Source: Planctomicrobium piriforme
GTDB lineage: Bacteria; Planctomycetota; Planctomycetia; Pirellulales; UBA1268
Direction of reading: 5' to 3'
Assembly: GCA_945869735.1 (NCBI GenBank)
Contig: CAMBPQ010000015.1
Span: 1 to 53,357 of the forward strand
DNA: 53,357 nt
Shown: positions 19,208 to 27,273 of the stretch, one piece after another
Layout: every line of letters begins with the position of its first letter
Numbering within the stretch: the first letter of the stretch is position 1
Position numbers and translations under genes: made by a program
The notes under the pieces: generated by a model
Databases searched by the model: none
What the model was told of the DNA's origin: nothing
The model's input: the letters and a program-made list of their open reading frames with translations, nothing else

Positions 19208-20172
19208 GCGTTCATGCCTCCGCCCGACCTTGTCGCAGCCCACCAGCCGCGGGCCGCGAGCCTGAGCTTCGTCCACCGGCCCACGGTCGGCCGGCGGGTG
19301 AGCGTGTCGAACCCGGCCCGCTCGATGGCGTCGGCCACCGCCCGGCCGCCGCCGAGAAACATCGTGATCGCCGGCCGGAGGACCGGCGGGCCACTCTCCG
19401 CAAGCGGCGCACCGGCCGCAAAGCACCCGCGAGCCCACGCCACCTCGTCGGTGAGCAGTCGCCGCAGGGCAGGGGACGCAGCCGGTTCATCGAGTGCGGC
19501 TTCGTCCACGCCGTGGCGCTGCATGTCGTCGCGGGGCAGGTAGATGCGGCCGGCGATCCGGTCGCGGCGGATGTCCTGCCAGAAGTTCACGAGCTGCAGC
19601 CCCGTGCAGATCGAGTCGGACATCGCGACGAGTTGCGGATCGTGGCACCCCTCCAGGCTCAGCACGATCCGCCCCACGGGATCGGCCGACCGGCGGCAGT
19701 AGTCAACAAGTTCCTCGCGGGTCTCGTACCGCGTCTTCCGCTGGTCCTGCTCAAAGGCATCGAGCAGGTCGGCGAAGGGCTCGATCGCGAGGCCGCTCTG
19801 CCGCACGGTATGTGAGAGCGCGACCATCACGGGATGCCTCGGCCGGCCAGCGAAACATTCCTCCAGCTCATGCCGCCACTCCGCCAGGCTCGCGATCGCC
19901 TCCACTGGATCGGCCGCTTCATCGGCAAGGTCGTCGCTCCAGCGGGCGAAGGCGTAGACGGTGGCGAGATGCTGCCGGAGTCGTGGTGGGACGAGCCGCG
20001 TGGCCACGGTAAAGTTCTCGTAATGCCGCCGGGCGACCTCACGGCAAAACGCCTCCGCGGCAGCGAGATCGCCGGTGGCCGGCAGGTCGGCCAGTCGCCA
20101 TGCCGTTTGATCGCGCCGGGCGGCCTGCCCGCTGCTGATCGCATGCATCGTGGCATCCGCACCTGGCTTCAT
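19204..20172 (-). CDS. hpnC: hydroxysqualene synthase HpnC
   Basis: A squalene/phytoene-synthase-fold enzyme of 322 residues that converts presqualene diphosphate to hydroxysqualene. It has VYAFARWSDDLADEA (first Asp-rich motif), SICTGLQLVNFWQDIRRDR (second) and RIYLPRDDMQRHG, the usual HpnC pattern. The ATG at 20170-20172 has GGGAGTGAG about 5 bases upstream and gives a normal N-terminus; a second ATG at 20148 is possible. First gene of the hpnC-hpnD-hpnE operon. Its promoter must lie in the 167-base gap shared with the divergent ispH. Confidence 0.93.
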   Translation of the reverse strand: MKPGADATMHAISSGQAARRDQTAWRLADLPATGDLAAAEAFCREVARRHYENFTVATRLVPPRLRQHLATVYAFARWSDDLADEAADPVEAIASLAEWRHELEECFAGRPRHPVMVALSHTVRQSGLAIEPFADLLDAFEQDQRKTRYETREELVDYCRRSADPVGRIVLSLEGCHDPQLVAMSDSICTGLQLVNFWQDIRRDRIAGRIYLPRDDMQRHGVDEAALDEPAASPALRRLLTDEVAWARGCFAAGAPLAESGPPVLRPAITMFLGGGRAVADAIERAGFDTLTRRPTVGRWTKLRLAARGWWAATRSGGGMNA

Positions 20173-20339
20173 CGCGCTCACTCCCAGGCCGCCACGCTGC
20201 CGGGAGACGACCGTCGCCGCCCGGGTTCTCTGGCCGGGTGCCGCCACCTCCACTAGGATGCGGAGGCACCTGAGAAACGTTGTATCTTACGACGCCGGTG
20301 CCCACCCGGTCGACGCCGTCCTCGCCCCGAGTCATTGCC

Positions 20340-21293
20340 ATGAAAATCCTGCTCGCTAGCCCCCGCGGTTTCTGCGCGGGAGTCAATATGGCCATCGAGA
20401 CCCTCGAGACGGCGATCCGTCTCCACGGCACGCCGATCTACGTCTTCCACGAGATCGTTCACAACAAGCACGTCGTCGACCGGTTCATCCGCGAGGGGGC
20501 GGTGTTCGTCAACGGGGTCGAAGAGGTGCCGGAGGGTGCCGTGCTCCTTTTTTCAGCGCACGGCGTGGCTCCCGAGGTCCGCCGCGTCGCCACCGAGCGG
20601 CGACTGCGAGCTATCGACGCCACCTGCCCACTCGTCACGAAAGTACATCTTGAGGCGATCAAGTACGCGAAACAAGGCTATCGCATCATGCTCATCGGCC
20701 ACGAGGGGCACGACGAGGTGATTGGCACGATCGGCCAGGCACCCGATGCCTTCACGCTTGTGGAGACACCCGAAGACGTCGACTCGCTCCCGTTCGGCCT
20801 CGACGACAAACTCGCCTACCTCACTCAGACCACACTCTCCGTCGATGACGCCTCGCGGATCATCACCCGGCTCAAGGAGCGGTTTCCGCAGATCGTCGGC
20901 CCGCCCAAGGATGACATCTGCTACGCCACGCAGAATCGCCAGGAGGCCGTGCGATTGCTCTCCGAGGGGGCCGAGATCGTGATCGTGCTCGGGAGCCAAA
21001 ACAGTTCCAATAGCCAGCGGCTTGCAGAACTCGCCCGTGAGCGGGGCATTGCGGCCTACCTCATCGACGGTGCCAACGAGATCGACCCGGCATGGTTCCG
21101 GGGCGATGAGACGGTGGTGATCACGGCCGGCGCGAGCGCTCCGGAGAGCGTGGTGCAGGACTGCATCGCGTGGCTGCGTGAGCGATTCACAGCCGACGTC
21201 GAGGAGCGAACGATCCGTCAGGAAGACGTCTATTTTCCGCTCCCGAAGGAGTTGCGGGCCGCCGCGACGGCCGCGCAGTTCCCGATGGCCTGA
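20340..21293 (+). CDS. ispH: 4-hydroxy-3-methylbut-2-enyl diphosphate reductase
   Basis: Last enzyme of the MEP pathway, giving IPP and DMAPP. It has 317 residues with the three [4Fe-4S] cysteines at Cys12 (RGFCAGV), Cys96 (ATCPLVTK) and Cys194 (DDICYATQNRQ). The catalytic Glu126 is in HEGHDE, with His41 and His74 (SAHGV) for the diphosphate. The tail after about residue 290 is a short family-variable extension. ATG at 20340; the frame is open 20 codons upstream. Divergent from hpnC, so precursor supply and squalene synthesis share one intergenic control region. Confidence 0.96.
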   Translation: MKILLASPRGFCAGVNMAIETLETAIRLHGTPIYVFHEIVHNKHVVDRFIREGAVFVNGVEEVPEGAVLLFSAHGVAPEVRRVATERRLRAIDATCPLVTKVHLEAIKYAKQGYRIMLIGHEGHDEVIGTIGQAPDAFTLVETPEDVDSLPFGLDDKLAYLTQTTLSVDDASRIITRLKERFPQIVGPPKDDICYATQNRQEAVRLLSEGAEIVIVLGSQNSSNSQRLAELARERGIAAYLIDGANEIDPAWFRGDETVVITAGASAPESVVQDCIAWLRERFTADVEERTIRQEDVYFPLPKELRAAATAAQFPMA

Positions 21294-21326
21294 CGGTAGC
21301 GCGGAGTGGGACGAGGTAGCGAGCGG

Positions 21327-21365
21327 ATTCCCCGCACTCGCGCTTGGGGCTTCCTGGCGGAAGGC
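21327..21365 (+). repeat. dispersed repeat module A, copy 5
   Basis: ATTCCCCGCACTCGCGC then TTGGGGCTTCCTGGCGGAAGGC, 30 bases after the ispH stop. It begins a repeat cluster that fills the gap 21294-21683; no other gene is seen there. Confidence 0.8.
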
Positions 21366-21390
21366 GGCCTCACGGATGATCGAAACGATT

Positions 21391-21551
21391 TCCGATCGTG
21401 AGGAGCCGGCGGTGGCACGCACAGACGCCGGGGAATCTTTGCGACTCACGAGCAACGCCCCGTCGGCCACGCGGGCATCCTGTAGCAAAATCCCCCGGCG
21501 GCGAGCATGTCACCGCCGGCGAACCAATCCAGCACCGTCTCAATGCCACCC
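21391..21551 (+). repeat. dispersed repeat module C, copy 2
   Basis: The clearest copy. GATCGTGAGGAGCCGG opens it, and TCGTGAG (21395-21401) pairs with CTCACGA (21443-21449). The invariant GCATCCTGTAGCAAAATCC is at 21474-21492. A perfect 7-bp hairpin follows (CCGGCGG and CCGCCGG around CGAGCATGTCA). It continues straight into module A copy 6. Confidence 0.85.
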
Positions 21552-21674
21552 GCATTCCCCGCGCTCGCGCTTGGGGCTTCCTGAAACGGAAACACCGCCG
21601 GCGAACCAATCCAGCACCGTCTCAATGCCACCCGCATTCCCCGCACTCGCGATTGGGGCTTCCTGGCGGGAGGC
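21511..21674 (+). repeat. 82-bp tandem duplication of a C-tail plus A unit
   Basis: The end of module C with module A (21511-21589) is repeated 82 bases downstream (21593-21674). The first 50 bases of the two copies look identical apart from one loop base; they include CACCGCCGGCGAACCAATCC and TCAATGCCACCCGCATTCC. Module A copies 6 (21552-21589) and 7 (21634-21674) are the two ends of this duplication. Confidence 0.85.
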
Positions 21675-21683
21675 GGCGCGATT

Positions 21684-22712
21684 TCAGAGTCCGCATTCGC
21701 GGACCATGCGGGCGGCATCGATCGCTGCGCCACGGGCACCGGCTGAATCGCCGCTCGGCATCACGTGGATCGGCAGGCCGGCCTGTTCCTCCCGCTGCGC
21801 CGGCATGCCGGCGCGGATCTCAGCGATGAACCACGTCCGGAACTCAGCAGAGGTTTCAACGGCGCCGCCGCCCACGATCAAGGCATCGGGATCGAAGACG
21901 TTGATCATTTCGTCGAAAAACAGCGCGAGGGCCCGGGCCTGCACGCGGAAGATGTCGCGGCAGAGTGGGTCGCCCTGCTCCGCCAGGCCACGAACCCGCT
22001 TGGCGGCCTCGCCGGCGTCGCCGACCGCGGCAAGCGGGTGGCTCGGGTTTCGCGCCAGGAAATGCGGGAGCAGCGTACGCCGAATCGCGGTCAATGAGCA
22101 GAGCGACTCAAGGTCGCCCGTCCGGCCACAATTGCAGTCCGGCACGAGGCCCTCGATGCCGGGGATCGCCTGGTAGGGGATCAGCACATGGCCCAGTTCA
22201 CCGCCGAAACCATGACGGCCGGTGACGACGCGGCCGCTGGTGATCACGCCCCCGCCAAGGCCCGTGCCGATGATCGCCGACACGCTCGCAGCCTCGTTCT
22301 CGGAGCCGAAGATCGAGACATGGCCCCAGAGCGCCGCCGCGTTGCCGTCATTGAGGTAGGTGACGGGTAGGCCGAGCCGGGACTCGAGGCCCGCGCGGAT
22401 GTCGTAGCCCGCCCAGGCGGGATGGACGAAGTTCGTCGAGCCCCGCCGGCTCAGCACTCCCGCGGCGCTGGCGGGGCCTGGCGTGTCGAGGCCCACGGCG
22501 ACGAGTTTGTCTCTCGCGACGTCGGCCCGCTCGGCGGCCAGCACCAATCCATCCGCGATCTGCCCGATGCACACCTCGGGGCCTTCAACGCTCCGGGCGG
22601 GATGCTCGCAGAGGCCTTGGATGAGGAACTGCCCGCGCTCATCGAGAAACGTGTAGTTGATGGCGGTGCCGCCGAGGTCGATCCCAGCGACGACTTTCTC
22701 TACTGGCGACAT
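21684..22712 (-). CDS. ROK-family sugar kinase (glucokinase-like)
   Basis: A 342-residue ROK protein without a DNA-binding domain, so a kinase and not a repressor. The ATP motif is VAGIDLGGTAINYT. The ROK signature region has IGTGLGGGVI, GFGGELGHVLI and the Cys cluster CNCGRTGDLESL; a Cys usual in the zinc motif is replaced by Asp here (CNCG..GD in place of CxCG..GC). The catalytic Asp is in VTYLNDGNAAALWG. A glucose or N-acetyl-hexosamine kinase are the usual activities. ATG at 22710-22712 is chosen at the homology start. It lies 46 bases after sufE on the same strand, with no clear functional link. Confidence 0.87.
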   Translation of the reverse strand: MSPVEKVVAGIDLGGTAINYTFLDERGQFLIQGLCEHPARSVEGPEVCIGQIADGLVLAAERADVARDKLVAVGLDTPGPASAAGVLSRRGSTNFVHPAWAGYDIRAGLESRLGLPVTYLNDGNAAALWGHVSIFGSENEAASVSAIIGTGLGGGVITSGRVVTGRHGFGGELGHVLIPYQAIPGIEGLVPDCNCGRTGDLESLCSLTAIRRTLLPHFLARNPSHPLAAVGDAGEAAKRVRGLAEQGDPLCRDIFRVQARALALFFDEMINVFDPDALIVGGGAVETSAEFRTWFIAEIRAGMPAQREEQAGLPIHVMPSGDSAGARGAAIDAARMVRECGL

Positions 22713-22758
22713 GATGTCGATAAATCCTTTTTGTCTCGTTCCGGTCGGTCCGAACCGC

Positions 22759-23199
22759 TCAGCCGGCCGCGCTCGCATGATTGGCGAACCCGCGCTTCAC
22801 CCGGGCCACGATCGCCCGGAGTCCGCGGGTCCGGAGGATGCCAAGCACGTCCGCCAGGCCCATCCGCTCGAGCATGTCATCGGAGATCGCGGCCACGTCG
22901 GCCACCGGTCGGCCGTTGATGGCATCAGCGAGGATCGCCACGAAGCCCTTCACGGTCGGGGCCTCGGCCGCCACTTCTGCCACCAGCCGCGCCGCATCGG
23001 CAGTGCCCTCGGTCCAGAGAAAGACGGACGTCTGACACTCGTGCACCCGCCGGTCCTCCAAGGCCTTCCGGGCCTCGTACTCCGCCGGGAGCGGCGGAAG
23101 TCCGTGGGCAAAGTCGACGAGCAACTCGAGTTTCTCGCGGGCGTCGAGATCGGCAAACTCCCCGATCAGTTCGTCGAGCCGCTGCTGAATACTTTCCAT
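22759..23199 (-). CDS. sufE: cysteine desulfuration protein SufE
   Basis: A 146-residue sulfur-acceptor protein that takes persulfide sulfur from a cysteine desulfurase (SufS) for Fe-S cluster assembly. The acceptor is Cys55 in RRVHECQTSVFLW. LIGEFADLDAREKLELLVDF and FVAILADAINGRPV are also typical SufE segments. It follows the sulfurtransferase gene by 3 bases, so the two are surely cotranscribed. No sufS or sufBCD is in the window. Confidence 0.92.
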   Translation of the reverse strand: MESIQQRLDELIGEFADLDAREKLELLVDFAHGLPPLPAEYEARKALEDRRVHECQTSVFLWTEGTADAARLVAEVAAEAPTVKGFVAILADAINGRPVADVAAISDDMLERMGLADVLGILRTRGLRAIVARVKRGFANHASAAG

Positions 23200-23202
23200 G
23201 CG

Positions 23203-24111
23203 CTAGGCGTGCACGGCCGGGCTCGAGGAGCCGGCGGCGGCGGCGGCGGCGGGGCCGCCAGGTTCGGCACCCTTGACGATCGGCACGCGGACGCAGTTGC
23301 CCCACTCCAGCCACGAACCGTCGTAGTTCTTGACGTTGCCGAAGCCCAGCAGGTAGGTGAGCACAAACCACGTCAGGCTCGACCGCTCGCCGATCCGGCA
23401 ATAGGCGATCGTGGGCGACCGCCGCTTCATCTTGAGTTCCTTGATATAGAGCTTCTCAAGCTCCTTGGCCGACTTGAACGTGCCGTCGTCGTTGCAATTC
23501 ATGGGCCACGGCACGTTCACCGCACCGGGAATGTGGCCGCCTCGAACGGCGCCCTCGTTGGGATAGTCGGGCATGTGCATCCGTTCGCCCCGGTATTCCT
23601 CAGGCGACCGCACGTCGAGGAGTTGCTTGCCAGCCTTCTGATGCTTGAGCACCTCGTCGCGGAGGGCCCGGATCGAGCCATCCTGTTCCTGAGCCGTGTA
23701 GTGGCTGTGGGCGTACGACACCCGCTCGGTCGACCACTGCCGGCCGTCGAGTTCCCAGCGCTTGCGGCCGCCGTTCATGACTCGGCAGTTGGTGTGGCCG
23801 TAGAGCTTGAAGACCCAGAAGGCGTAACAGGCCCACCAGTTGTTCTTGTCGCCGTAGAACACGACGGTGGTGTCGTTGGAGATGCCCCGCTCAGCGCAGA
23901 GTTTCTCGAAAGCCGCCCGGTCGATGTAGTCGCGTTCCGTCTGGTTCTGGAGATCGACAGCCCAATCAATCTCGACGGCACCGGGGATGTGCCCCTGCGT
24001 GTAAAGCGCCCGGTCCTCGTCCGACTCGACGATCCGCACCGTGGGATCGGAGAGGTGCTCTGCCACCCATTCGGTGGAAACCAGCAGTTCGGAATGCACA
24101 TAGTCGGGCAT
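23203..24111 (-). CDS. two-domain rhodanese-type sulfurtransferase
   Basis: A 302-residue protein with an inactive N-terminal rhodanese domain ([22 protein letters not shown] with Asp in place of the Cys) and an active C-terminal one ([35 protein letters not shown] with Cys238). It resembles thiosulfate:cyanide sulfurtransferase (CysA2/SseA group); the CRIGERS loop is the thiosulfate type. The tail is Ala/Gly rich. ATG at 24109-24111. It precedes sufE by 3 bases, which suggests passing sulfane sulfur into the same pool. Confidence 0.9.
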   Translation of the reverse strand: MPDYVHSELLVSTEWVAEHLSDPTVRIVESDEDRALYTQGHIPGAVEIDWAVDLQNQTERDYIDRAAFEKLCAERGISNDTTVVFYGDKNNWWACYAFWVFKLYGHTNCRVMNGGRKRWELDGRQWSTERVSYAHSHYTAQEQDGSIRALRDEVLKHQKAGKQLLDVRSPEEYRGERMHMPDYPNEGAVRGGHIPGAVNVPWPMNCNDDGTFKSAKELEKLYIKELKMKRRSPTIAYCRIGERSSLTWFVLTYLLGFGNVKNYDGSWLEWGNCVRVPIVKGAEPGGPAAAAAAGSSSPAVHA

Positions 24112-24273
24112 GGGGGCTTCTCCGCGGCGAACCATGAATTTCTGCGTCGAAATCGATGCCTTGAATGGTAGTGCATGACCCGAAACGCTGCAACGAGCCC
24201 TCATGATGCGTCGTTGTATTTGCTAGGATCGGGTGAGAGACACATCCCCTCCTGTGGAGCGAAGTTTCATCCG

Positions 24274-25947
24274 ATGGGCCCCGCCTTTATTTTTCAGGTT
24301 TCCGACCTCACCAAGAAATTCGGCCAGCGCGAGCTGCTCAAGAACGTCAACCTCGCGTTCTATCCCGGCGCCAAGATCGGCCTGCTCGGCCGCAACGGCG
24401 CGGGCAAGAGCACGCTCATGAAAATCATGGCGGGCATCGACAAGGAGTTCGACGGCGAGACCAGGCTCGCCGAGGGCTACACCGTGGGCTATCTCGACCA
24501 AGAGCCAAAGCTCGACCCGACGAAGACGGTGTTTGAGAACGTGATGGACGCGGTCGATCACTCGCGGGCTGTGCTCCGGCGGTTCGAGGAAATCAATGCG
24601 CGGCTGGGCGAACCCCTCGGCGATAACGAGATGGAAAAGCTACTTGCCGAGCAGGCCACCGTGCAGGATGAAATCGACGCCAAGAATCTCTGGGATCTCG
24701 ACCGGCAGGTCGAGATTGCGATGGACGCGATGAATCTGCCGCCGGCAGACTCGGCGGTCACCAACCTCTCCGGCGGCGAACGGCGGCGTGTGGCCCTCTG
24801 TAAGCTACTGCTCGAGAAGCCCGACCTCCTGCTGCTCGACGAGCCGACGAACCATCTCGACGCCGAGAGTGTCAACTGGCTGGAACGGCATCTCGACGAA
24901 TACCTGGGAACCGTGGTGGCCGTCACCCACGATCGCTACTTTCTCGACAACGTGGCCAAGTGGATCCTCGAGGTCGACCACGGCCGCGGCATCCCCTTCG
25001 AAGGCAACTACTCGTCGTGGCTCGAGCAGAAGAGGGCCCGCCTCCAGCTCGAGGAGAAGCAGGCCAGCGCCCGCCAGAAGACCCTCGACAAAGAGCTCGA
25101 GTGGGTGCGGATGTCGCCCAAGGCCCGACAGGCCAAGAGCAAGGCCCGTATGGCGTCGTACGAGAAGCTCGCTGCCGAGCAGGCAGCTGTCCGCGATCAG
25201 GACATCGAGATCTTCATCCCGGCCAGCCGGCCGCTCGGCGACCAGGTGATCGACGTCGAAAACATCTCGAAGGGCTATGGCGACAAGCTCCTCTTTGAAA
25301 ATCTCTCCTTCCGGCTGCCACCCGGCGGCATCGTGGGCATCATCGGCCCCAATGGCGCCGGAAAGACCACGCTCTTCCGCATGCTTGTGGGGACCGAACA
25401 GCCCGACTCCGGCACGGTCAAGGTCGGTGCAACGGTCGACATCGGCTATGTCGACCAAAACCGCGACGCGCTCGATCCCAACAAGACCGTCTTCGAGGAG
25501 ATCTCGGAGGGCCACGACACGATCGAACTCGGCAAGCGGACGGTCAACGCTCGCAGTTACGTCGCCAAGTTCAACTTCATGGGGCCCGACCAGCAGAAAA
25601 AGGTGGGCACGCTCTCCGGTGGCGAGCGCAACCGCGTGCACCTCGCGAAGCTCCTCCGTGGAGGTTCCAACCTTCTCCTGCTCGACGAACCGACCAACGA
25701 TCTCGACGTCGACACGCTGCGGTCGCTCGAGGAAGGGATCATGAGTTTTGCAGGCTCGGTCGTCGTGATCACCCACGACCGCTGGTTTCTCGACCGGCTG
25801 GCAACGCACATCATCGCCTTCGAGGGTGATGGCTACGTGCACGTCTGCGAGGGCAACTTCGAGGTCTACGAGCGGAGCCGCCGCGAACGGCTCGGCATCG
25901 GCGCCGACGAACCCCACCGCTTCCGGTACAAGAAGCTGACCCATTGA
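24274..25947 (+). CDS. ettA: energy-dependent translational throttle protein EttA (ABC-F)
   Basis: An ABC-F ATPase of 557 residues, close to the 555 of E. coli EttA, which binds the ribosomal E site and gates entry into elongation according to ATP/ADP. There are two nucleotide-binding domains: GLLGRNGAGKSTLMK with LSGGERRRVALCKLLLEKPD, and GIIGPNGAGKTTLFR with LSGGERNRVHLAKLL. Walker B motifs are LLLLDEPTNHLD and LLLLDEPTNDLD. Between them is the linker with KTLDKELEWVRMSPKARQAK, the EttA-type P-site motif. No transmembrane domain. ATG at 24274. Convergent with hpnH across repeats. Confidence 0.95.
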   Translation: MGPAFIFQVSDLTKKFGQRELLKNVNLAFYPGAKIGLLGRNGAGKSTLMKIMAGIDKEFDGETRLAEGYTVGYLDQEPKLDPTKTVFENVMDAVDHSRAVLRRFEEINARLGEPLGDNEMEKLLAEQATVQDEIDAKNLWDLDRQVEIAMDAMNLPPADSAVTNLSGGERRRVALCKLLLEKPDLLLLDEPTNHLDAESVNWLERHLDEYLGTVVAVTHDRYFLDNVAKWILEVDHGRGIPFEGNYSSWLEQKRARLQLEEKQASARQKTLDKELEWVRMSPKARQAKSKARMASYEKLAAEQAAVRDQDIEIFIPASRPLGDQVIDVENISKGYGDKLLFENLSFRLPPGGIVGIIGPNGAGKTTLFRMLVGTEQPDSGTVKVGATVDIGYVDQNRDALDPNKTVFEEISEGHDTIELGKRTVNARSYVAKFNFMGPDQQKKVGTLSGGERNRVHLAKLLRGGSNLLLLDEPTNDLDVDTLRSLEEGIMSFAGSVVVITHDRWFLDRLATHIIAFEGDGYVHVCEGNFEVYERSRRERLGIGADEPHRFRYKKLTH

Positions 25948-25970
25948 GCTGTCGTCCGCAGGAAGCCGCG

Positions 25971-26010
25971 GCCTCCCGTCAGGAAGCCCCACGCGCGAGC
26001 GCGGGGAATA
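25971..26010 (-). repeat. dispersed repeat module A, copy 8
   Basis: Reverse-orientation A (GCCTCCCGTCAGGAAGCCCC then ACGCGCGAGCGCGGGGAATA). It shares a further CGCTCACCACCTCGG with the copy 126 bases downstream. Confidence 0.8.
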
Positions 26011-26050
26011 CGCTCACCACCTCGGCTCGCTCCCCACGACCGTCATGGTC

Positions 26051-26137
26051 GCCACCCGTTTTCCCATCGCTTGCGCTCCGGGCTTCTTGGGGCCACGCCT
26101 CCCGTCAGGAAGCCCCACGCGCGAGCAAGGGGAATAC
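26051..26137. repeat. degenerate forward A (copy 9) and reverse A (copy 10)
   Basis: At 26051-26094 a weathered forward copy (GCCACCCGTTTTCCCATCGC, TTGCGCTCCGGGCTTC). At 26097-26137 a clean reverse copy (GCCTCCCGTCAGGAAGCCCC, ACGCGCGAGCAAGGGGAATA). It ends about 20 bases from the hpnH stop. Confidence 0.7.
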
Positions 26138-26157
26138 GCTCACCACCTCGGCCGGCT

Positions 26158-27273
26158 TCAGGCCACGCGGTCGATGACCGGTAGCGACGGAAGCCCATTG
26201 GGCTGGAGGCGAAGAGCCGGGGCCGGTGCAGCTGGGCCATCGGCGGCTCGCTTCGACTTCGGCGGACCGAAGAGCATCAGCCGGGCCGTCGCGAACATGC
26301 CCCCGAGCGAGCCAAACGTGGCTTCAACGGCTGCCGGCTCGTAGCCGCAGTGGACCATGCAATCCTGGCACTTGGCGTTGCCGCTGGCCCGGCCGTAGGC
26401 ATCCCAGTCGGTCTCCTTCATCAGTTCGCCAAACGTCTTCGCATAGCCCTCGTCGAGGAGGTAGCACGGCCGCTGCCAGCCGAAGAGATTGTAGGTGGGC
26501 GTGCCCCACGGTCGGCACTCGAGGTCCCAGTCACCCTTGAGAAATTCGAGGAACACCGGCGACTGATTGAACTTCCAGCGGGACGGGGCGCCCTCGAGGA
26601 TCCTGCGGAAGAGCGTCTGGCTGCGCTCACGCGGCAGGAAGTGGTCCTGATCGGGAGCCTTCGAGTAGGAATAGCCGGGCGAGATCATCATGCCTTCCAC
26701 GCCGAGGGCCATCGCGTCGTCGAAGAACTTCCGGTAGCGGACGGGGTCGGCGTCGGCAAACAGCGTCGAGTTGGTGGTCACGCGAAAGCCGGCCCGACGG
26801 GCAGCCCGAATCGCCGACACCGCCATGTCGTACACACCCTCACGACAGACCGCGCGGTCGTGCTCCTCGCGGGGCCCGTCGAGATGCACGGAAAAAGCCA
26901 GGAAGGGCGAGGGCTTGAACCGCGGCAGCATCTCCTCGAGCTTGATCGCGTTGGTGCAGAGGTAGAGATACTTCTTCCGCGCCACGATCCCCGCCACGAT
27001 CTCCTCGATCTGCGGGTGGAGCAGGGGCTCGCCGCCCGGAATCGAGACCATCGGGGCACCACATTCGTCCACTGCGTTGAGGCACTGCTCGGGCGTGAGG
27101 TGCGACCGCAGCACGTCGGAGGGATGCTGGATCTTGCCGCACCCTCCGCAGGCGAGATTGCAGCGGAAGAGCGGCTCGAGCATGAGCACGAGCGGATAGC
27201 GGGCATTGCCCCGGAGCCGCTGGATCGCGACGTGGCGGAGCACGGAGATCATCTGTCCAACAGGAACGCTCAT
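26158..27273 (-). CDS. hpnH: adenosylhopane synthase HpnH (radical SAM)
   Basis: Attaches the 5'-deoxyadenosyl group of S-adenosylmethionine to hopene, the first step to side-chain-extended hopanoids. It has 371 residues with the radical SAM cluster CNLACGGC (Cys38, Cys42, Cys45), VSIPGGEPLLHPQIEEIV and LFRCNL. A C-terminal Cys group, CQDCMVHCGYEP, is typical of HpnH. The ATG (27271-27273) overlaps the shc stop as ATGA, so shc and hpnH are coupled. The last 30 residues are Ala/Pro rich. Confidence 0.94.
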   Translation of the reverse strand: MSVPVGQMISVLRHVAIQRLRGNARYPLVLMLEPLFRCNLACGGCGKIQHPSDVLRSHLTPEQCLNAVDECGAPMVSIPGGEPLLHPQIEEIVAGIVARKKYLYLCTNAIKLEEMLPRFKPSPFLAFSVHLDGPREEHDRAVCREGVYDMAVSAIRAARRAGFRVTTNSTLFADADPVRYRKFFDDAMALGVEGMMISPGYSYSKAPDQDHFLPRERSQTLFRRILEGAPSRWKFNQSPVFLEFLKGDWDLECRPWGTPTYNLFGWQRPCYLLDEGYAKTFGELMKETDWDAYGRASGNAKCQDCMVHCGYEPAAVEATFGSLGGMFATARLMLFGPPKSKRAADGPAAPAPALRLQPNGLPSLPVIDRVA

